From NCBI RefSeq assembly GCF_002760245.1, contig NZ_ASCA01000078.1, positions 1-48,504 of the forward strand: DNA of 48,504 nt, in the 5' to 3' direction. Origin of the DNA: Streptococcus suis YS161. Lineage in GTDB: Bacteria > Bacillota > Bacilli > Lactobacillales > Streptococcaceae. Of this stretch, positions 34,069 through 45,506 are shown piece by piece (within the stretch, counting starts at the first letter, position 1; each line of letters opens with the position of its first letter). The position numbers and the translations under genes are program-made. The notes below the pieces were generated by a model that saw nothing but the letters and a program-made list of their open reading frames with translations, was not told the origin of the DNA and did no database searches.

Positions 34069-35087
34069 TTGATGACCACACTCTTATCTTCCTTGGCGAT
34101 GATGCGACCAATGGTGTAAACTTCCTCGTCAACTAGTTGACAGACACTGTCAACCTTATCTGGACTGACAGCCAGTACCAGACCGATACCCATATTGAAG
34201 ATTTCAAACATTTCTTCGTGCTTGATTTGGCCGTATTTTTCAAGGGCAGTAAAGATTGGAAGGATTGGAATCTTATCTTCCTCAATCTCAGCTGCAAGGT
34301 TGTCCGCAAACATACGAGGCACATTTTCAATGAAACCACCGCCTGTGATATGGGCAATGCCGTTGACCAGCCCTGCTTTTACCAGAGGCAACACCTGCTG
34401 GACATAGATACGGGTAGGCTCTAGGAGGACTTCCTTAAGAGCTCTGCCATTGAGCTCTGGCAACAGAGCGTCGCCAGAAACATCCGCAAAAACACGACGG
34501 ACTAGGGAATAACCGTTGGAGTGGATGCCGCTGGAAGCTAGGCCAAGGAGAATGTCGCCCTCCTGTACCTTACTGCCGTCAATAATCTGAGACTTCTCCG
34601 CAATGCCGACGGCAAAGCCAGCTAGATCGTAGTCGTCCTCACCGTACATACCAGGCATTTCAGCTGTTTCACCCCCAATCAAGCCGCAACCAGCTTGGAC
34701 ACAGCCTTCAGCCACACCTGCTACTACCTGCTCTAGCTTGGCTGGCTCATTTTTTCCAGTCGCAATGTAGTCAAGGAAGTAAAGCGGCTCTGCACCTGCT
34801 GCGATAATGTCGTTGACACACATAGCCACGCAGTCCTGACCAATCGTATCATGCTTGTCATACTGGATTGCCAGCATGAGCTTGGTGCCGACGCCGTCTG
34901 TTCCTGATACCAAGACTGGCTCTTTGACATCCAGTTTGGTTAGATCAAACATCCCGCCAAAACCACCGAGGGCTCCCATCACACCCAAGCGTTCTGTCCG
35001 AGCTACATGCTTCTTGATACGTTCGACAACTTCATATCCCGCTTCGACGTCAACGCCTGATTGGGCATAAGCATTTTTATTTGTCAT
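34065..35087 (-). CDS. purM: PurM, AIR synthetase
   Basis: A 340-residue enzyme with [43 protein letters not shown] and the ATP-binding [15 protein letters not shown]. It closes the imidazole ring of AIR. ATG 35087 follows GAAAGGA; the ATG at 35102 lacks a site. Confidence 0.97.
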   Translation of the reverse strand: MTNKNAYAQSGVDVEAGYEVVERIKKHVARTERLGVMGALGGFGGMFDLTKLDVKEPVLVSGTDGVGTKLMLAIQYDKHDTIGQDCVAMCVNDIIAAGAEPLYFLDYIATGKNEPAKLEQVVAGVAEGCVQAGCGLIGGETAEMPGMYGEDDYDLAGFAVGIAEKSQIIDGSKVQEGDILLGLASSGIHSNGYSLVRRVFADVSGDALLPELNGRALKEVLLEPTRIYVQQVLPLVKAGLVNGIAHITGGGFIENVPRMFADNLAAEIEEDKIPILPIFTALEKYGQIKHEEMFEIFNMGIGLVLAVSPDKVDSVCQLVDEEVYTIGRIIAKEDKSVVIK

Positions 35088-35142
35088 TTTGATTCCTTTC
35101 AACAGTTTACAGGTCTGTCAAGTAACGTTGATACCTCTATCT

Positions 35143-36597
35143 TTACTTGACATTTTCTATATAAAAACTCGTTTTCTCTTCTAGGCTACGAAGATATTCT
35201 TCCTCATAGTCATAGAGAGGCGTTGGAAATTCGCCGTCAAAGTAAGCCACACAAAGCCCACCTTTGGGAGCATCGGTGTCGATACCAATGGCCTCAATCA
35301 TACCTTCAAGAGAAAGGTAGGTCAGACTGTCTGCCCCGATAATCTCACAGACTTCCTCAACCGTATGATTGGCTGAAATCAATTCCCGACGAGTCTGAAT
35401 GTCAATCCCGTAAAAACATGGATACTTGAGTTCTGGGCTACCAATAGCCACATGGACTTCTTTTGCCCCCGCATCACGAAGAAGCTGGACAATGCGGCGG
35501 CTAGTTGTACCGCGAACAATAGAGTCGTCAATCATGACCACGCGCTTGCCTTTGACAACACTTGAAACGGCTGACAACTTCATGCGCACACCCTGCTCCC
35601 GCAATTCCTGGGTCGGTTGAATAAAGGTTCGCTGGGTATATTGGTTTTTAATCAGCCCCATTTCATTTGGCAAACCAGATTCCTCTGCAAATCCCATAGC
35701 CGCAGATAGGGAGGAGTTTGGCACACCAACCACGATATCCGCTTCATGTTGAAATTCCTGGGCCAAACGACGACCCATGTTTTTTCTGGCCGTATGGACA
35801 TTGACCCCGTGAATTACCGAATCTGGGCGAGCAAAGTAAACATACTCCATAGAACAAACTGCTAGCTGAGTGTCGGTCGTATAACGGTCATAGTGAACGC
35901 CACTATCATCGATGATAAGAATCTCACCAGGCTCCACATCGCGAACCCACTCAGCACCTACTACTTCAAAGGCACAGGTTTCACTAGCAACAACCCAGGC
36001 ACCATTTTTCATCTTTCCAATTGAAAGTGGACGGAAACCGTTAGGGTCCAAGGCAGCAACCAATTTGTCTTCCAACATAATCAGGTAAGCAAAGCCACCT
36101 TTAACAGTATTGAGAGCTTCCTTAATTTTTCCCATAAAGTCTGGATTGTGACTGCGGCGAATCAAGTGCATCAAAATCTCTGTGTCTGAGGAACTAGAAA
36201 AGATTGAACCGTTCTTTTCCAACTCAGCCTTCAAACTGACTGCATTGGTCAAATTTCCATTATGTGCCAAACCCACCTGCATATCTGCAAAGTCAAAGAG
36301 GAAGGGCTGGATATTATTGATAGAAGCAGAGCCAGAAGTTGCATAGCGGACATGACCAATGGCAGCTGTTCCTGTCAAGGCTTCTAAATCTGCTGGATTT
36401 TTAAAAACTTCTGCAATCAGGCCTGTTCCACGATGGCGACGTAAATACCCACCATCATTGGCCAAAATCCCCGCCCCTTCTTGCCCACGGTGCTGCAAGC
36501 TATGCAGCCCAAAATAGGTCACCTGAGCAGCCTGCGGATGTCCCCAAATACCGAAAACACCGCATTCTTCGTTTAGTGATTTAACTTCGTATGTCAT
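35143..36597 (-). CDS. purF: PurF, amidophosphoribosyltransferase
   Basis: A 484-residue enzyme. The 11-residue propeptide ends before Cys 12 in NEECGVFGIWGH, the N-terminal nucleophile of the glutaminase. LQHRGQEGAG and the PRPP loop VVMIDDSIVRGTTSRR follow. This is the committed step and the point of feedback inhibition. It starts 3 bp after purL. Confidence 0.98.
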   Translation of the reverse strand: MTYEVKSLNEECGVFGIWGHPQAAQVTYFGLHSLQHRGQEGAGILANDGGYLRRHRGTGLIAEVFKNPADLEALTGTAAIGHVRYATSGSASINNIQPFLFDFADMQVGLAHNGNLTNAVSLKAELEKNGSIFSSSSDTEILMHLIRRSHNPDFMGKIKEALNTVKGGFAYLIMLEDKLVAALDPNGFRPLSIGKMKNGAWVVASETCAFEVVGAEWVRDVEPGEILIIDDSGVHYDRYTTDTQLAVCSMEYVYFARPDSVIHGVNVHTARKNMGRRLAQEFQHEADIVVGVPNSSLSAAMGFAEESGLPNEMGLIKNQYTQRTFIQPTQELREQGVRMKLSAVSSVVKGKRVVMIDDSIVRGTTSRRIVQLLRDAGAKEVHVAIGSPELKYPCFYGIDIQTRRELISANHTVEEVCEIIGADSLTYLSLEGMIEAIGIDTDAPKGGLCVAYFDGEFPTPLYDYEEEYLRSLEEKTSFYIENVK

Positions 36598-36599
36598 AG

Positions 36600-39500
36600 T
36601 TATTTTCCTGTAAAATAGCGAACTGCTGAAACAAAGAGCCCTTGGTCTTTCTTACCTGGAATATTCTGGAAAAGACCGTCCTCATAACGTTCTGAGTGTC
36701 CCATTTTCCCGATAATCTGACCATTGCGGCTGGTAATACCTTCAATGGCATGGCTAGAACCGTTTGGATTGTACTTAGAGTCCATACTTGGCTGACCAGT
36801 AAAGTCAACGTATTGGCTGAAAATCTGCCCATTGTCCCGCAAGACAGCGAATTCTTCATCCGTCACGACAAATTTTCCTTCCCCGTGTGAAACTGGGATA
36901 GCGTGAATGTCACCGACTTGGACACCTGCTAACCACGGTGAGTTGACATTGGCAATCCGCGTTTCCACCATTTTGGCAACGTGCTGATTGGCATCGTTGT
37001 AGAAGAGGGTCGGACTGCTTTCACCCGCCTCCTCAAAGTTTCCATACGGCAACAAGCCCGATTTGACAAGGGCCTGGAAACCATTGCATATACCGATGAT
37101 GAGGCCACCTTTTTCGATGAAACGGTCAATAGCAGAGCGGACCTTGGCGTTTCGTAAGATAGTCACGATAAACTTGGCAGACCCATCTGGCTCATCCGCA
37201 GCCGAGAATCCCCCTGCAAAGAAAAGAATATGTGCCTTGTCAATATTGTCAACCATGGTGTCAACAGACTGTTCAATACTTTCCGCATCCAAGGTCACAA
37301 ATGGGACAAGATTGACTTTTGCACCAGCCTGTTCAAAGGCTTTGGCTGAGTCATATTCTGAGTTGGTTCCTGGGAAGACTGGGATGTAAACAAGAGGAAC
37401 ATCAACTCTTTCCTTGGCTTGTATAACTGCTGAACTGGTAATTACAGGAACATCCTGTAAGTCTGTAGCCTGTTCAAACTCTGTTGGGTAAACTTCTTCT
37501 AGTTTGCCCTCAAAAGCTACTTGCAAGTCCTGTCCAGCAAGGTTGACACCGTTGACAAGGAGTGTAAAGTCAGCGGTGGTTTGACCGATTTTCACAGCAT
37601 CTGGAATGTCTTCTTTGGATGTGAAGACAAATCCTCCGAGCTGGCCTGTCAGGCTAGTTTCAAGGTCTGCAAGCTCAACTCTTGCTCCGACTTGGTTACC
37701 AAAGGACATAAGGGCTAGACTTTCTAATACACCACCATACTTGACTGCGCTAGCAGCCGTAATCGCATAATCGCTCTGCCATTTTTCAAAAGTCTCAAAA
37801 TTAGACTTGATCAAGGCAAAATCAATGTCTTCTGACAAAATCTGACCTGGTAAGTAATAAATGTTCTCGCCAGTCGCCTTGAACTCAGGTGAGAGAACCT
37901 TGCGGCTGTCTGCTATTGTCACACCAAAGGCCACCAAGGTAGGCGGTACAGTCAAGTCCTCAAAGGTACCAGACATGGAATCCTTGCCACCGATAGACGG
38001 CAGGCCAAGCTGAATCTGAGCCTCAATAGAACCGAGTAGAGCGGCAACTGGCTGACCAAAACGCTCTGCCTGCTTGTCCATCCGCTGGAAATACTCCTGA
38101 TAAGAGAAGCGAGCCTTGGACCAGTTAGCACCTGTTGCCACCAAGCGAGCCGTCGCTTCGATGACTGCATAAGCCGCTCCGTGATAAGGAGACCAGTCTG
38201 CCAAATAAGGATGGTAGCCCTGAGCCATGACAGAAGCCGTGGTCGTCACACCCTGTTGGACAGGTAGTTTCTGCACCGAACTTTCTGTCGGTGTCAATTG
38301 GTGACGACCCCCCAGAGGGTGATTAACGGTTGAACGACCAACAGATGAGTCGAAAATCGTCTGCAAACCTTTTTGACTGGCATGGTTGAGATCTGAAAGA
38401 AGATTTTTCAAGTCCTCTTGTAGCGTTTCAGCAGATGTTGTACGTGTTTCTGGCAAGTTGACAGCACTGTCAACCACCTTAGCATCCACCACCACACGCA
38501 CACCGTTGGTGTCAAGGAAAGAACGTTTCAAATCAACAATCGTTTGGCCATTCCAAGTCATGACTAGATTTGGTTTTTCAGTCACTTTGGCTACAACAAC
38601 CGCATGGATATTTTCCTGACGACAGGCTGCGATGAAAGCATCTACGTCTTCTGGACGGACAACTACACTCATCCGCTCCTGTGATTCAGAAATAGCAATT
38701 TCCGTTCCGTTCAAGCCTGCGTACTTGAGCGGGACCTTGTCCAAGTCGATTTCAAGACCGTCTGCCAGCTCACCAATAGCTACGCAGACACCGCCTGCAC
38801 CGAAGTCGTTGGATTTTTTGATCAGGCGTGTAACGTTACCATTTCGGAACAAACGCTGAATTTTACGTTCCTCAATAGCATTTCCTTTTTGGACTTCTGC
38901 ACCAGCTGTTTCCACAGACTCGACTGTCTGCACCTTGGATGAGCCTGTTGCTCCACCGATACCGTCACGGCCTGTTTTGCCACCCAACAAGATGACCACA
39001 TCGCCTGCGACTGGTTTTTCACGGACCACATTTTCCTTTGGAGCAGCACCAACAACGGCACCTAGTTCCATGCGTTTTGCGACAAAACCTGGGTGGAAGT
39101 ACTCCCGTACATAAGTCGTCGCAAGACCGATTTGGTTTCCGTATGAAGAATAACCATGTGCCGCTGTTTTGGAAATGATTTGCTGCGGCAATTTCCCTGA
39201 GCGAGTAGCTGTCAGAGGTTGGGTGATATCGCCCGCACCTGAAATTCGCATGGCCTGATAAACATAGGAACGACCTGACAAAGGATCACGAATGGCTCCA
39301 CCGATACAGGTTGCGGCACCACCAAAAGGCTCGATTTCTGTTGGGTGATTATGGGTTTCATTCTTGAACATGAGGAGCCACGGCTCTTTCACGCCGTCCA
39401 CATCCACTTCAATCTCCACCGAGCAGGCATTGATTTCATCTGACACTTCCATGTCATCCAGACGACCATTTGCCCGCTCATAACGACCAAAAATCGTCGC

Positions 39501-40319
39501 CATATCCATGAGCGTCTGCGGCTTATCTGTCCGACCTAATTCTGTCCGCATCGCCAGGTACTTGTCATAAGTCGCCTGCAATTGCTTGTGGAATTTTGAG
39601 GCTGAAAAGTCAATAGACTTGAGTTCCGTTTCAAATGTCGTATGACGGCAGTGGTCACTCCAATAAGTATCCAAGACCTTGAGCTCTGTTTCGGTTGGCA
39701 CTCGACCGATTGACTTGAAATAATCCTGAATGAAGAGTAGGTCTTCCACTTCCATAGCCAAGCCAGCCTCACGCTTGTAAGCCGCAAATTCCTCTGCCCC
39801 AAAGTTATCAAAAAAGTCCAAGCTTGGAATAGTAGTATCCGAAACTGAAAACTCCTGAGCCACCAAAGGAGCATCCATATCCTTAAATCGCGAATCCACA
39901 GGATTCAGCAAATAATTCTTGATGGCAGCTAATTCTTCTTCCTGCACATCACCGTTCAAAATATAGAGCTGACCTGTATTGACACGCACCTCCTGACGGC
40001 TGCCCAATAAGAGAAGAGCCTCCTGACTACTTGCAGCCCGCTGGTCAAACTGCCCAGGAAGAGCCTCAATCGCAAAATAAACAGCCTCCTCCAAATCAAT
40101 CTCAGCTTCCGACAAGACCTTGTCCGTCACCTGCTCGGTAAAGATATGCTTAATAGCTTGCTCCAGCAAGTCATCCTCCAGATGGAAGACATCATAAACC
40201 TGCACCAGACGTACACTCGTCAAACTTGTCAACTGTAAATTATGAGTCAACTCCTTACGAAGAGCCTCCGCCTTAATCTGAAAATCCGCCTTCTTCTCAA
40301 CAAAAATCCGCTTCGCCAT
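36600..40319 (-). CDS. purL: PurL, FGAM synthase (single-chain type)
   Basis: The 1239-residue length shows the single-polypeptide form rather than the PurL-PurQ-PurS complex common in Bacillus. It has the linker DTYWSDHCRHTTFETEL, KNETHNHPTEIEPFGGA, TGRDGIGGATGSS and a C-terminal glutaminase with GICNGFQALVKSGLLP. Streptococci typically have this form. ATG 40319 follows AAGGATTGG; the TTG at 40328 is an upstream alternative. Confidence 0.97.
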   Translation of the reverse strand: MAKRIFVEKKADFQIKAEALRKELTHNLQLTSLTSVRLVQVYDVFHLEDDLLEQAIKHIFTEQVTDKVLSEAEIDLEEAVYFAIEALPGQFDQRAASSQEALLLLGSRQEVRVNTGQLYILNGDVQEEELAAIKNYLLNPVDSRFKDMDAPLVAQEFSVSDTTIPSLDFFDNFGAEEFAAYKREAGLAMEVEDLLFIQDYFKSIGRVPTETELKVLDTYWSDHCRHTTFETELKSIDFSASKFHKQLQATYDKYLAMRTELGRTDKPQTLMDMATIFGRYERANGRLDDMEVSDEINACSVEIEVDVDGVKEPWLLMFKNETHNHPTEIEPFGGAATCIGGAIRDPLSGRSYVYQAMRISGAGDITQPLTATRSGKLPQQIISKTAAHGYSSYGNQIGLATTYVREYFHPGFVAKRMELGAVVGAAPKENVVREKPVAGDVVILLGGKTGRDGIGGATGSSKVQTVESVETAGAEVQKGNAIEERKIQRLFRNGNVTRLIKKSNDFGAGGVCVAIGELADGLEIDLDKVPLKYAGLNGTEIAISESQERMSVVVRPEDVDAFIAACRQENIHAVVVAKVTEKPNLVMTWNGQTIVDLKRSFLDTNGVRVVVDAKVVDSAVNLPETRTTSAETLQEDLKNLLSDLNHASQKGLQTIFDSSVGRSTVNHPLGGRHQLTPTESSVQKLPVQQGVTTTASVMAQGYHPYLADWSPYHGAAYAVIEATARLVATGANWSKARFSYQEYFQRMDKQAERFGQPVAALLGSIEAQIQLGLPSIGGKDSMSGTFEDLTVPPTLVAFGVTIADSRKVLSPEFKATGENIYYLPGQILSEDIDFALIKSNFETFEKWQSDYAITAASAVKYGGVLESLALMSFGNQVGARVELADLETSLTGQLGGFVFTSKEDIPDAVKIGQTTADFTLLVNGVNLAGQDLQVAFEGKLEEVYPTEFEQATDLQDVPVITSSAVIQAKERVDVPLVYIPVFPGTNSEYDSAKAFEQAGAKVNLVPFVTLDAESIEQSVDTMVDNIDKAHILFFAGGFSAADEPDGSAKFIVTILRNAKVRSAIDRFIEKGGLIIGICNGFQALVKSGLLPYGNFEEAGESSPTLFYNDANQHVAKMVETRIANVNSPWLAGVQVGDIHAIPVSHGEGKFVVTDEEFAVLRDNGQIFSQYVDFTGQPSMDSKYNPNGSSHAIEGITSRNGQIIGKMGHSERYEDGLFQNIPGKKDQGLFVSAVRYFTGK

Positions 40320-40331
40320 TTTTTCCAATCC

Positions 40332-41039
40332 TTATTTCACTTCTTGTAACTTTGCCAATACGACCTCGTAAACCTCGGTCAACTCCCCGAGACCCCGACG
40401 GAAAACATCCTTGTCGAGATGGTTGCCATCCGCATCCCACAAACGACAATTATCAGGAGAAAACTCATCCGCCAATAAAATCTGACCAGACGAATCAACC
40501 CCAAATTCTAGCTTGAAATCCACCAAAGTCAGCCCAATCTGAGCAAACAAGTCCCTCAAGAACCCATTGATACGACGTGTTTCTTCCTTGATATAGGCGA
40601 TTTGGTCCTGACTAGCCAGTTCTAGAAAGGCAATATGTTCATCGTTGATAAAAGGATCGTCCAACTCATCTTTTTTATAGTAAAATTCCACGATTGGAGT
40701 AGATAAGGCAATCCCTTCTTCCACACCAAAGCGTTTTGAGAAAGAACCAGCGGTCACATTTCGCAAGACAACCTCCAGCGGAATAATTTCCACCTTCTTA
40801 TTCAACTGCTCCGTATCCGACAAACGCTTGATAAAATGCGTCTTGACTCCAGCTTCATTTAATTTTTCAAAAATAAGCGAAGAAATCAGATTATTAAGTC
40901 GCCCCTTGCCAGTAATCTGTTCTTTCTTGCCACCATTAAAAGCCGTTGCCTGGTCCTTGTAAACTGCAACAATCTGGTCGCTGTCAGCCGTAGCGTAGAT
41001 GTCTTTGGCTTTTCCTGAATAGAGAAGGTCTGTTTTCAT
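40332..41039 (-). CDS. purC: PurC, SAICAR synthetase
   Basis: A 235-residue enzyme with [48 protein letters not shown] segment ([20 protein letters not shown]) and DNCRLWD. It is first in the main purine operon. AAAGG precedes the ATG. Confidence 0.98.
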   Translation of the reverse strand: MKTDLLYSGKAKDIYATADSDQIVAVYKDQATAFNGGKKEQITGKGRLNNLISSLIFEKLNEAGVKTHFIKRLSDTEQLNKKVEIIPLEVVLRNVTAGSFSKRFGVEEGIALSTPIVEFYYKKDELDDPFINDEHIAFLELASQDQIAYIKEETRRINGFLRDLFAQIGLTLVDFKLEFGVDSSGQILLADEFSPDNCRLWDADGNHLDKDVFRRGLGELTEVYEVVLAKLQEVK

Positions 41040-41041
41040 TA

Positions 41042-41133
41042 AAATGTTCGCCTTTCATAAAATATTCTAGTCTTTTCGTTTATTCTATCACATAACATTC
41101 GTGTAAAAAAGTATTTAACGGTATTTTGTAAAA
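41042..41133 (-). promoter_or_regulatory. purC promoter and candidate PurR half-sites
   Basis: TAGAAT (41082-41087) is a -10 candidate about 40 bp before the purC start. CGAACATT lies at 41042-41049 right before the start, and CGAATGTT at 41094-41101 just upstream of the -10. Both resemble PurBox cores, less convincingly than the purD site. Confidence 0.45.
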
Positions 41134-41140
41134 AAATAAA

Positions 41141-41167
41141 GAAAAACGCCCGTAAACTACGAACGTT
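41141..41167 (-). terminator. Terminator overlapping the end of acpP
   Basis: AACGTTCG pairs with CGGGCGTT (two G-U pairs) on the minus strand, then TTTTC. Because of the wobble pairs it works on the minus strand only. Confidence 0.7.
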
Positions 41168-41405
41168 TCTGTAATTCTTCATAAATAAAATCCACAATAT
41201 CAGACAGGGTTTCAAAGCGCTCAATGGCCGCATCAGAAATATCGACACCAAACTCATCTTCCAAAGTCAAAACGAATTCCATAATTTCCACCGAATCCGC
41301 TGCGATATTATCTGCCAAAGTAGATTCAGGTTGAACCTGAAAATCTTCTCCCTTTTCATCCTGAATCAATTCAACAACCCGCTGATAAATCTGCTCTCTA
41401 GTCAT
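41157..41405 (-). CDS. acpP: Acyl carrier protein
   Basis: An acidic 82-residue protein with the phosphopantetheine site [17 protein letters not shown] (serine in DSVE; the usual DSLD is varied). It starts within the plsX stop. The plsX-acpP pair supplies acyl groups for phospholipid synthesis. Streptococci also carry another ACP in the fab cluster, so this may be the second copy. Confidence 0.93.
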   Translation of the reverse strand: MTREQIYQRVVELIQDEKGEDFQVQPESTLADNIAADSVEIMEFVLTLEDEFGVDISDAAIERFETLSDIVDFIYEELQKRS

Positions 41406-42405
41406 AACTTTCCTCCACTACTGAAAATTTGGCAACCGATTTTTCGACAATACCAGCCTCCAAGATAGAACGCGTCTGCTTAATAGTATAGAAAATCGAC
41501 TGGGCATCGCTGGAACCGTGAGCCTTGATAACAGGTGCCTTCAGACCAAGCAAGACAGCACCACCTGCTGTTTTATAATCCATAGCCCCCAAGGCTTTTT
41601 TAAGAGTCGGTTTGACCAAAAGACCACCCAATTTAGCACGCAGACCGCCATTCTTGATTGAGCCCGTCAACTGACCAACGATGGATTTTGCAGTTCCTTC
41701 AACTGTTTTCAGCACAGCGTTTCCCGTGAAACCATCCGTCACGACCACATCTGCCACGCTGTTAAGCAACTCACGCGCCTCCACATTACCGATGAAGTTG
41801 ATGGACTTGTCTTCCGCCAAGAGTTTATAGGCTTCTTGGTGAACTGGCGTGCCCTTGGTATCTTCCGTACCGTTGTTCAAAAGTCCCACACGAGGTTGTT
41901 TGACACCACGCACGTGCTCCGCGTAAAATGAGCCAAGAATACCATACTGATAGAGGTGATGAGCTGTATTTTCAGCGTTTGCTCCCAAGTCCATCATGTC
42001 AAATCCCTTGCCGTCCATAGTAGGAAGAGTGGACATAAGACCAGGACGGTCGATGTTCTTGATGCGACCGACGACAAAGACGCCTGCCGCCAAAAGAGCA
42101 CCTGTATTTCCAGCTGACAAGACCGCATCTGCCTGACCATCCTTAACAGCCTTGGTCGCTAGAACCATAGATGATTCTTTCTTACGACGAATGGCCTTGA
42201 CAGGCTCATCATCTGAATTGATTTTCTCAGTCGTATGGACGATGCTGACACGCTCTGTCGCTGTCAAATACTGCTTGATTTTAGCCTCATCACCATAAAG
42301 TTGAATGTCAATATCTGGAAAGGCAGCCAAGGCCTGATTAACCCCTTCTACCACTGCCTGAGGGGCGTGGTCCCCACCCATAGCATCTACTGCAATACGT
42401 TTCAT
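41398..42405 (-). CDS. plsX: PlsX, phosphate acyltransferase
   Basis: A 335-residue protein with [48 protein letters not shown] and [17 protein letters not shown]. It makes acyl-phosphate from acyl-ACP. Overlaps recO by four bases. Confidence 0.97.
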   Translation of the reverse strand: MKRIAVDAMGGDHAPQAVVEGVNQALAAFPDIDIQLYGDEAKIKQYLTATERVSIVHTTEKINSDDEPVKAIRRKKESSMVLATKAVKDGQADAVLSAGNTGALLAAGVFVVGRIKNIDRPGLMSTLPTMDGKGFDMMDLGANAENTAHHLYQYGILGSFYAEHVRGVKQPRVGLLNNGTEDTKGTPVHQEAYKLLAEDKSINFIGNVEARELLNSVADVVVTDGFTGNAVLKTVEGTAKSIVGQLTGSIKNGGLRAKLGGLLVKPTLKKALGAMDYKTAGGAVLLGLKAPVIKAHGSSDAQSIFYTIKQTRSILEAGIVEKSVAKFSVVEESYD

Positions 42406-43184
42406 TCTGTTTCCTCATTTTCTGTTCTTGGTTTCATAATCTGCCCCCAAGAAGACAAATCATCTATAAATTTCTTGGATTTCAAGTGAATCCCCACATA
42501 TTCCTCGTACAGCTGGTCAATAAAAAACCGTAATTTTCGCTTCATCTCAGGCTTGATGGAAATAGTTTCCAGCTCATCAAAGGAAATAGCTTGAAATTGA
42601 TCAAGTAGATAGGGAACATTGGGATCCAGATAAGCCCGTCGCTCATCTTGTTGATAGTGTTGCGGACACAAGACACCGCTATACTTGTAAGAATAATCAA
42701 AAGGCAGACCAACCCGATGACAAAAAGCACACTCGTGAAAATTCAGACTGATCCCAAATCGACCCAAGAGCTGAATTTCAAAGATATTGGTCAGAACTTC
42801 GTAGTCCAAACCTGACTCCATCAAGTCCAAGGTCTTGACCAAAAAAGCAAAGAGAGCTGGATCATAAACCTTATCCTGCAAGGCCGCATCTGCCAAGGCC
42901 AAGATATAGGTCGCATAGCTGAGTTTGAAAATATCAGCATTGATCGCCTTAAAAGGCTGGACTTGATGAAAATCCTCAATATAAGACAGCCCATCATCAT
43001 TGATTTTGACGATAAAATCCGCATAGGTCAAAGGCTGGATAGAAGCTACCAGCCTGAACTTAGAGGCATGTTTCACGAAAAACATTCGCTTGCCAGCCTT
43101 CTCTGTAAAAATCTTGACCAGCTTATCATCTTCTCGAAAATTCCGATTATATAGGACTAATCCCCTGGTTTCAATTCGTTCCAT
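42402..43184 (-). CDS. recO: RecO, DNA repair protein
   Basis: A 260-residue protein with the N-terminal OB-fold ([20 protein letters not shown]), [20 protein letters not shown] and a partial metal-site pattern (CAFCHR, VLCPQHY). It loads RecA on SSB-coated DNA with RecR. Its start lies within the araT end, overlapping by 14 bp. Confidence 0.95.
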   Translation of the reverse strand: MERIETRGLVLYNRNFREDDKLVKIFTEKAGKRMFFVKHASKFRLVASIQPLTYADFIVKINDDGLSYIEDFHQVQPFKAINADIFKLSYATYILALADAALQDKVYDPALFAFLVKTLDLMESGLDYEVLTNIFEIQLLGRFGISLNFHECAFCHRVGLPFDYSYKYSGVLCPQHYQQDERRAYLDPNVPYLLDQFQAISFDELETISIKPEMKRKLRFFIDQLYEEYVGIHLKSKKFIDDLSSWGQIMKPRTENEETE

Positions 43185-44349
43185 TTTCTTCCAGATATTC
43201 CTTCAAACGAGCCATGGCTGTTTGAATTTTCTCCATACTTGCTGCATAGGAAATCCGCACATAGCCCTCTCCATATTGACCGAAGGCTGCACCAGGAATA
43301 AAGGCCACTGCTTTCTTTCTCGCAAAGTCTTGCAAGAAGCTAAAAGAATCTTGATTGTAACCCGCAGGGATTTTTGCAAAGATGTAAAACGCACCATCAG
43401 GTTTGATAATCTTAAAGCCTAAGTCCGTCATCTTCTCGATGATGTAATCCCTACGCTTGACATACTCCGCTCGCATCGGAAGAGCATCATCCTTACCATT
43501 TTTCAGGGCCTCAACTGCACCATACTGCATAGCCGTTGACGCCGCTGTCACAAGATACTGATGGCTCTTGATAATTTGAGCGATAATCGGAGCCTGACTC
43601 ATAATCAAGCCAATCCGCCAACCTGTCATGGCATGGGACTTGGACAATCCCTGAATCAAAATAGTCTGTTCTGGCAAAAACTCTGCTATCGAAGTATGAG
43701 GCTGACCAGTATAAGTCAGCTCTGCATAGACCTCATCCGACAGGACAAAGACAGGATACTTACGCAAGACATCCGCAAAAGCCTCAATTTGTTCTCGAGA
43801 GTAAGTCACACCTGTTGGATTGGCAGGATAGTTGAGAATGACAGCTTTTAGCTTATCCCCCTGCTCAATAATCGCCTCTTCCAACATCTCAGGTGTCAAA
43901 ACAAAATCATTTGCCGTCGTATCGATTTCAACAATGTCTGCTCCCACCATATTGACAATCGGTTCATAACCAGGATAGGCAGGGGCAGGCAGAAGAACCG
44001 TGTCACCAGCTTCCAAAATAGCAACCAAACTGGCTGACAAAGCCTCTGTAGCACCGATTGTAGAGAGGATTTCATTTTCTGGATTGTAGTGTAAATTATA
44101 TTTTTCAGCCACAAACTCAGCTGCCGCTTGGCGCAACTCCAAAAGACCAGCCATACCAGTATAATAACTCTGGTTAGCATCGATAGCAGCCTTGGCCGCT
44201 TCTTTAACATGATCAGGCGTTGTAAAATCAGGCTCTCCCAAGGTCAGTTTCAAAATCCCTGGAACATCCGAAATAGACTGATCAAACTGTCGAATCATCG
44301 AAACCTCAATCCGATTCAAATTCTTATTAAAACGATTTAATAAATCCAT
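43171..44349 (-). CDS. araT: Aromatic/class I aminotransferase (AraT-like)
   Basis: A 392-residue PLP enzyme of fold type [39 protein letters not shown], the lysine motif [15 protein letters not shown] and [19 protein letters not shown]. Streptococci have an aromatic aminotransferase gene next to recO in this order, which supports araT; substrate range is not visible in sequence. First gene of araT-recO-plsX-acpP. Confidence 0.85.
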   Translation of the reverse strand: MDLLNRFNKNLNRIEVSMIRQFDQSISDVPGILKLTLGEPDFTTPDHVKEAAKAAIDANQSYYTGMAGLLELRQAAAEFVAEKYNLHYNPENEILSTIGATEALSASLVAILEAGDTVLLPAPAYPGYEPIVNMVGADIVEIDTTANDFVLTPEMLEEAIIEQGDKLKAVILNYPANPTGVTYSREQIEAFADVLRKYPVFVLSDEVYAELTYTGQPHTSIAEFLPEQTILIQGLSKSHAMTGWRIGLIMSQAPIIAQIIKSHQYLVTAASTAMQYGAVEALKNGKDDALPMRAEYVKRRDYIIEKMTDLGFKIIKPDGAFYIFAKIPAGYNQDSFSFLQDFARKKAVAFIPGAAFGQYGEGYVRISYAASMEKIQTAMARLKEYLEENGTN

Positions 44350-44376
44350 TCTGCCACCTCAAAAACATATAAAACT

Positions 44377-44406
44377 ATTATAATACATTTTGAAAATAAA
44401 TGTAAA
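44377..44406 (-). promoter_or_regulatory. Promoter of the araT-recO-plsX-acpP operon
   Basis: TTTACA (44401-44406) and TATAAT (44377-44382) with an 18-bp spacer on the minus strand, 27 bp before araT. Confidence 0.7.
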
Positions 44407-44429
44407 AAAGAAGAGTCATTTGACTCTTC
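44404..44429 (-). terminator. Terminator after prs
   Basis: GAAGAGTCA-AA-TGACTCTTC perfect stem followed by TTTTTTAC on the minus strand. It overlaps the -35 of the araT promoter. Confidence 0.9.
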
Positions 44430-44435
44430 TCATAC

Positions 44436-45404
44436 CTATTTAACACGACTTGCCTCAAACAAAGGTGACAAAGGACGTTTTTCATGAATACGAATAATCG
44501 CTTCCGCTAATAATTCTGCCGTTGAAATATGTTCGATTTTATCGATTAAGCGATCTTCTGCAATTTCAATTGTATCAAGAACAACCAATTTCTTAATTGC
44601 TGACTTACTAATGTTATCCATAGCAGGCCCTGACAATACTGGGTGCGTACATGAAGCATAAACAGCTGTTGCCCCTGCATCTGCCAAAGCATCCGCTGCA
44701 TGACAGATGGTACCCGCAGTATCAATCATATCATCAATCAATATACAAGTTTTATCCTTAATATCGCCAATAATGTTCATCACTTCTGATGTATTCATCT
44801 TATCAACACTACGGCGTTTATCAATAATAGCAATCGGTGTCTTCAAGAACTGTGCTAACTTACGGGCACGTGTCACACCACCATGGTCAGGTGATACAAC
44901 AACATAGCCATCACCTACCATACCACGACGCTCAAAATAATCCGCAATCAATGGAGCACCCATCAAATGATCAACAGGAATATCGAAGAATCCCTGAATC
45001 TGCGCAGCATGCAAATCAATTGTCAACAAACGATTGACCCCCGCTATCTGCAACATATTAGCCACCAATTTTGAAGTGATTGGCTCACGAGCACGAGCTT
45101 TACGATCCTGACGTGCATAGCCATAGTAAGGCATTACAACGTTTACTGATTCAGCGGATGCACGTTTAAGAGCATCGACCATAATCAAAATCTCCATTAA
45201 ATTATCATTAACTGGTGAGCTAGTGGATTGAAGAATATACACGTGAGTTCCACGAATGGATTCCTCAATATTTACCTGAATCTCACCATCTGAAAATTGA
45301 CGAACACTTGATTTTCCTAGAGGAATTCCTATTTTTTTCGACACCTGTTCAGCTAACTTCTGATTTGACGAAAGAGCGAACAATTTTAAGTCAGTAAACG
45401 CCAT
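44436..45404 (-). CDS. prs: Ribose-phosphate pyrophosphokinase
   Basis: The 322-residue enzyme has [54 protein letters not shown] and the PRPP loop [20 protein letters not shown]. It makes PRPP, the substrate of PurF and probable co-effector of PurR, close to the purine cluster. Monocistronic. Confidence 0.96.
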   Translation of the reverse strand: MAFTDLKLFALSSNQKLAEQVSKKIGIPLGKSSVRQFSDGEIQVNIEESIRGTHVYILQSTSSPVNDNLMEILIMVDALKRASAESVNVVMPYYGYARQDRKARAREPITSKLVANMLQIAGVNRLLTIDLHAAQIQGFFDIPVDHLMGAPLIADYFERRGMVGDGYVVVSPDHGGVTRARKLAQFLKTPIAIIDKRRSVDKMNTSEVMNIIGDIKDKTCILIDDMIDTAGTICHAADALADAGATAVYASCTHPVLSGPAMDNISKSAIKKLVVLDTIEIAEDRLIDKIEHISTAELLAEAIIRIHEKRPLSPLFEASRVK

Positions 45405-45463
45405 GACAGCCTCCTATATATTTCTACCTTTACTATTTTAACCCTTTTTCCTTCATTTTTCAA

Positions 45464-45497
45464 ACAAAAATAGAGCGCAAATCCACACGCTCTATTT
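45464..45497 (-). terminator. Terminator after pcsB
   Basis: AAATAGAGCG pairs with CGCTCTATTT, a perfect 10-bp stem, followed by TTGTTTG on the minus strand. Confidence 0.88.
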
Positions 45498-45506
45498 GAA
45501 AATTTC

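Noticed and set aside
41039..41257. 72-codon ORF over the acpP-purC junction
   Set aside because: It overlaps acpP, its terminator and the purC promoter; start unsupported.
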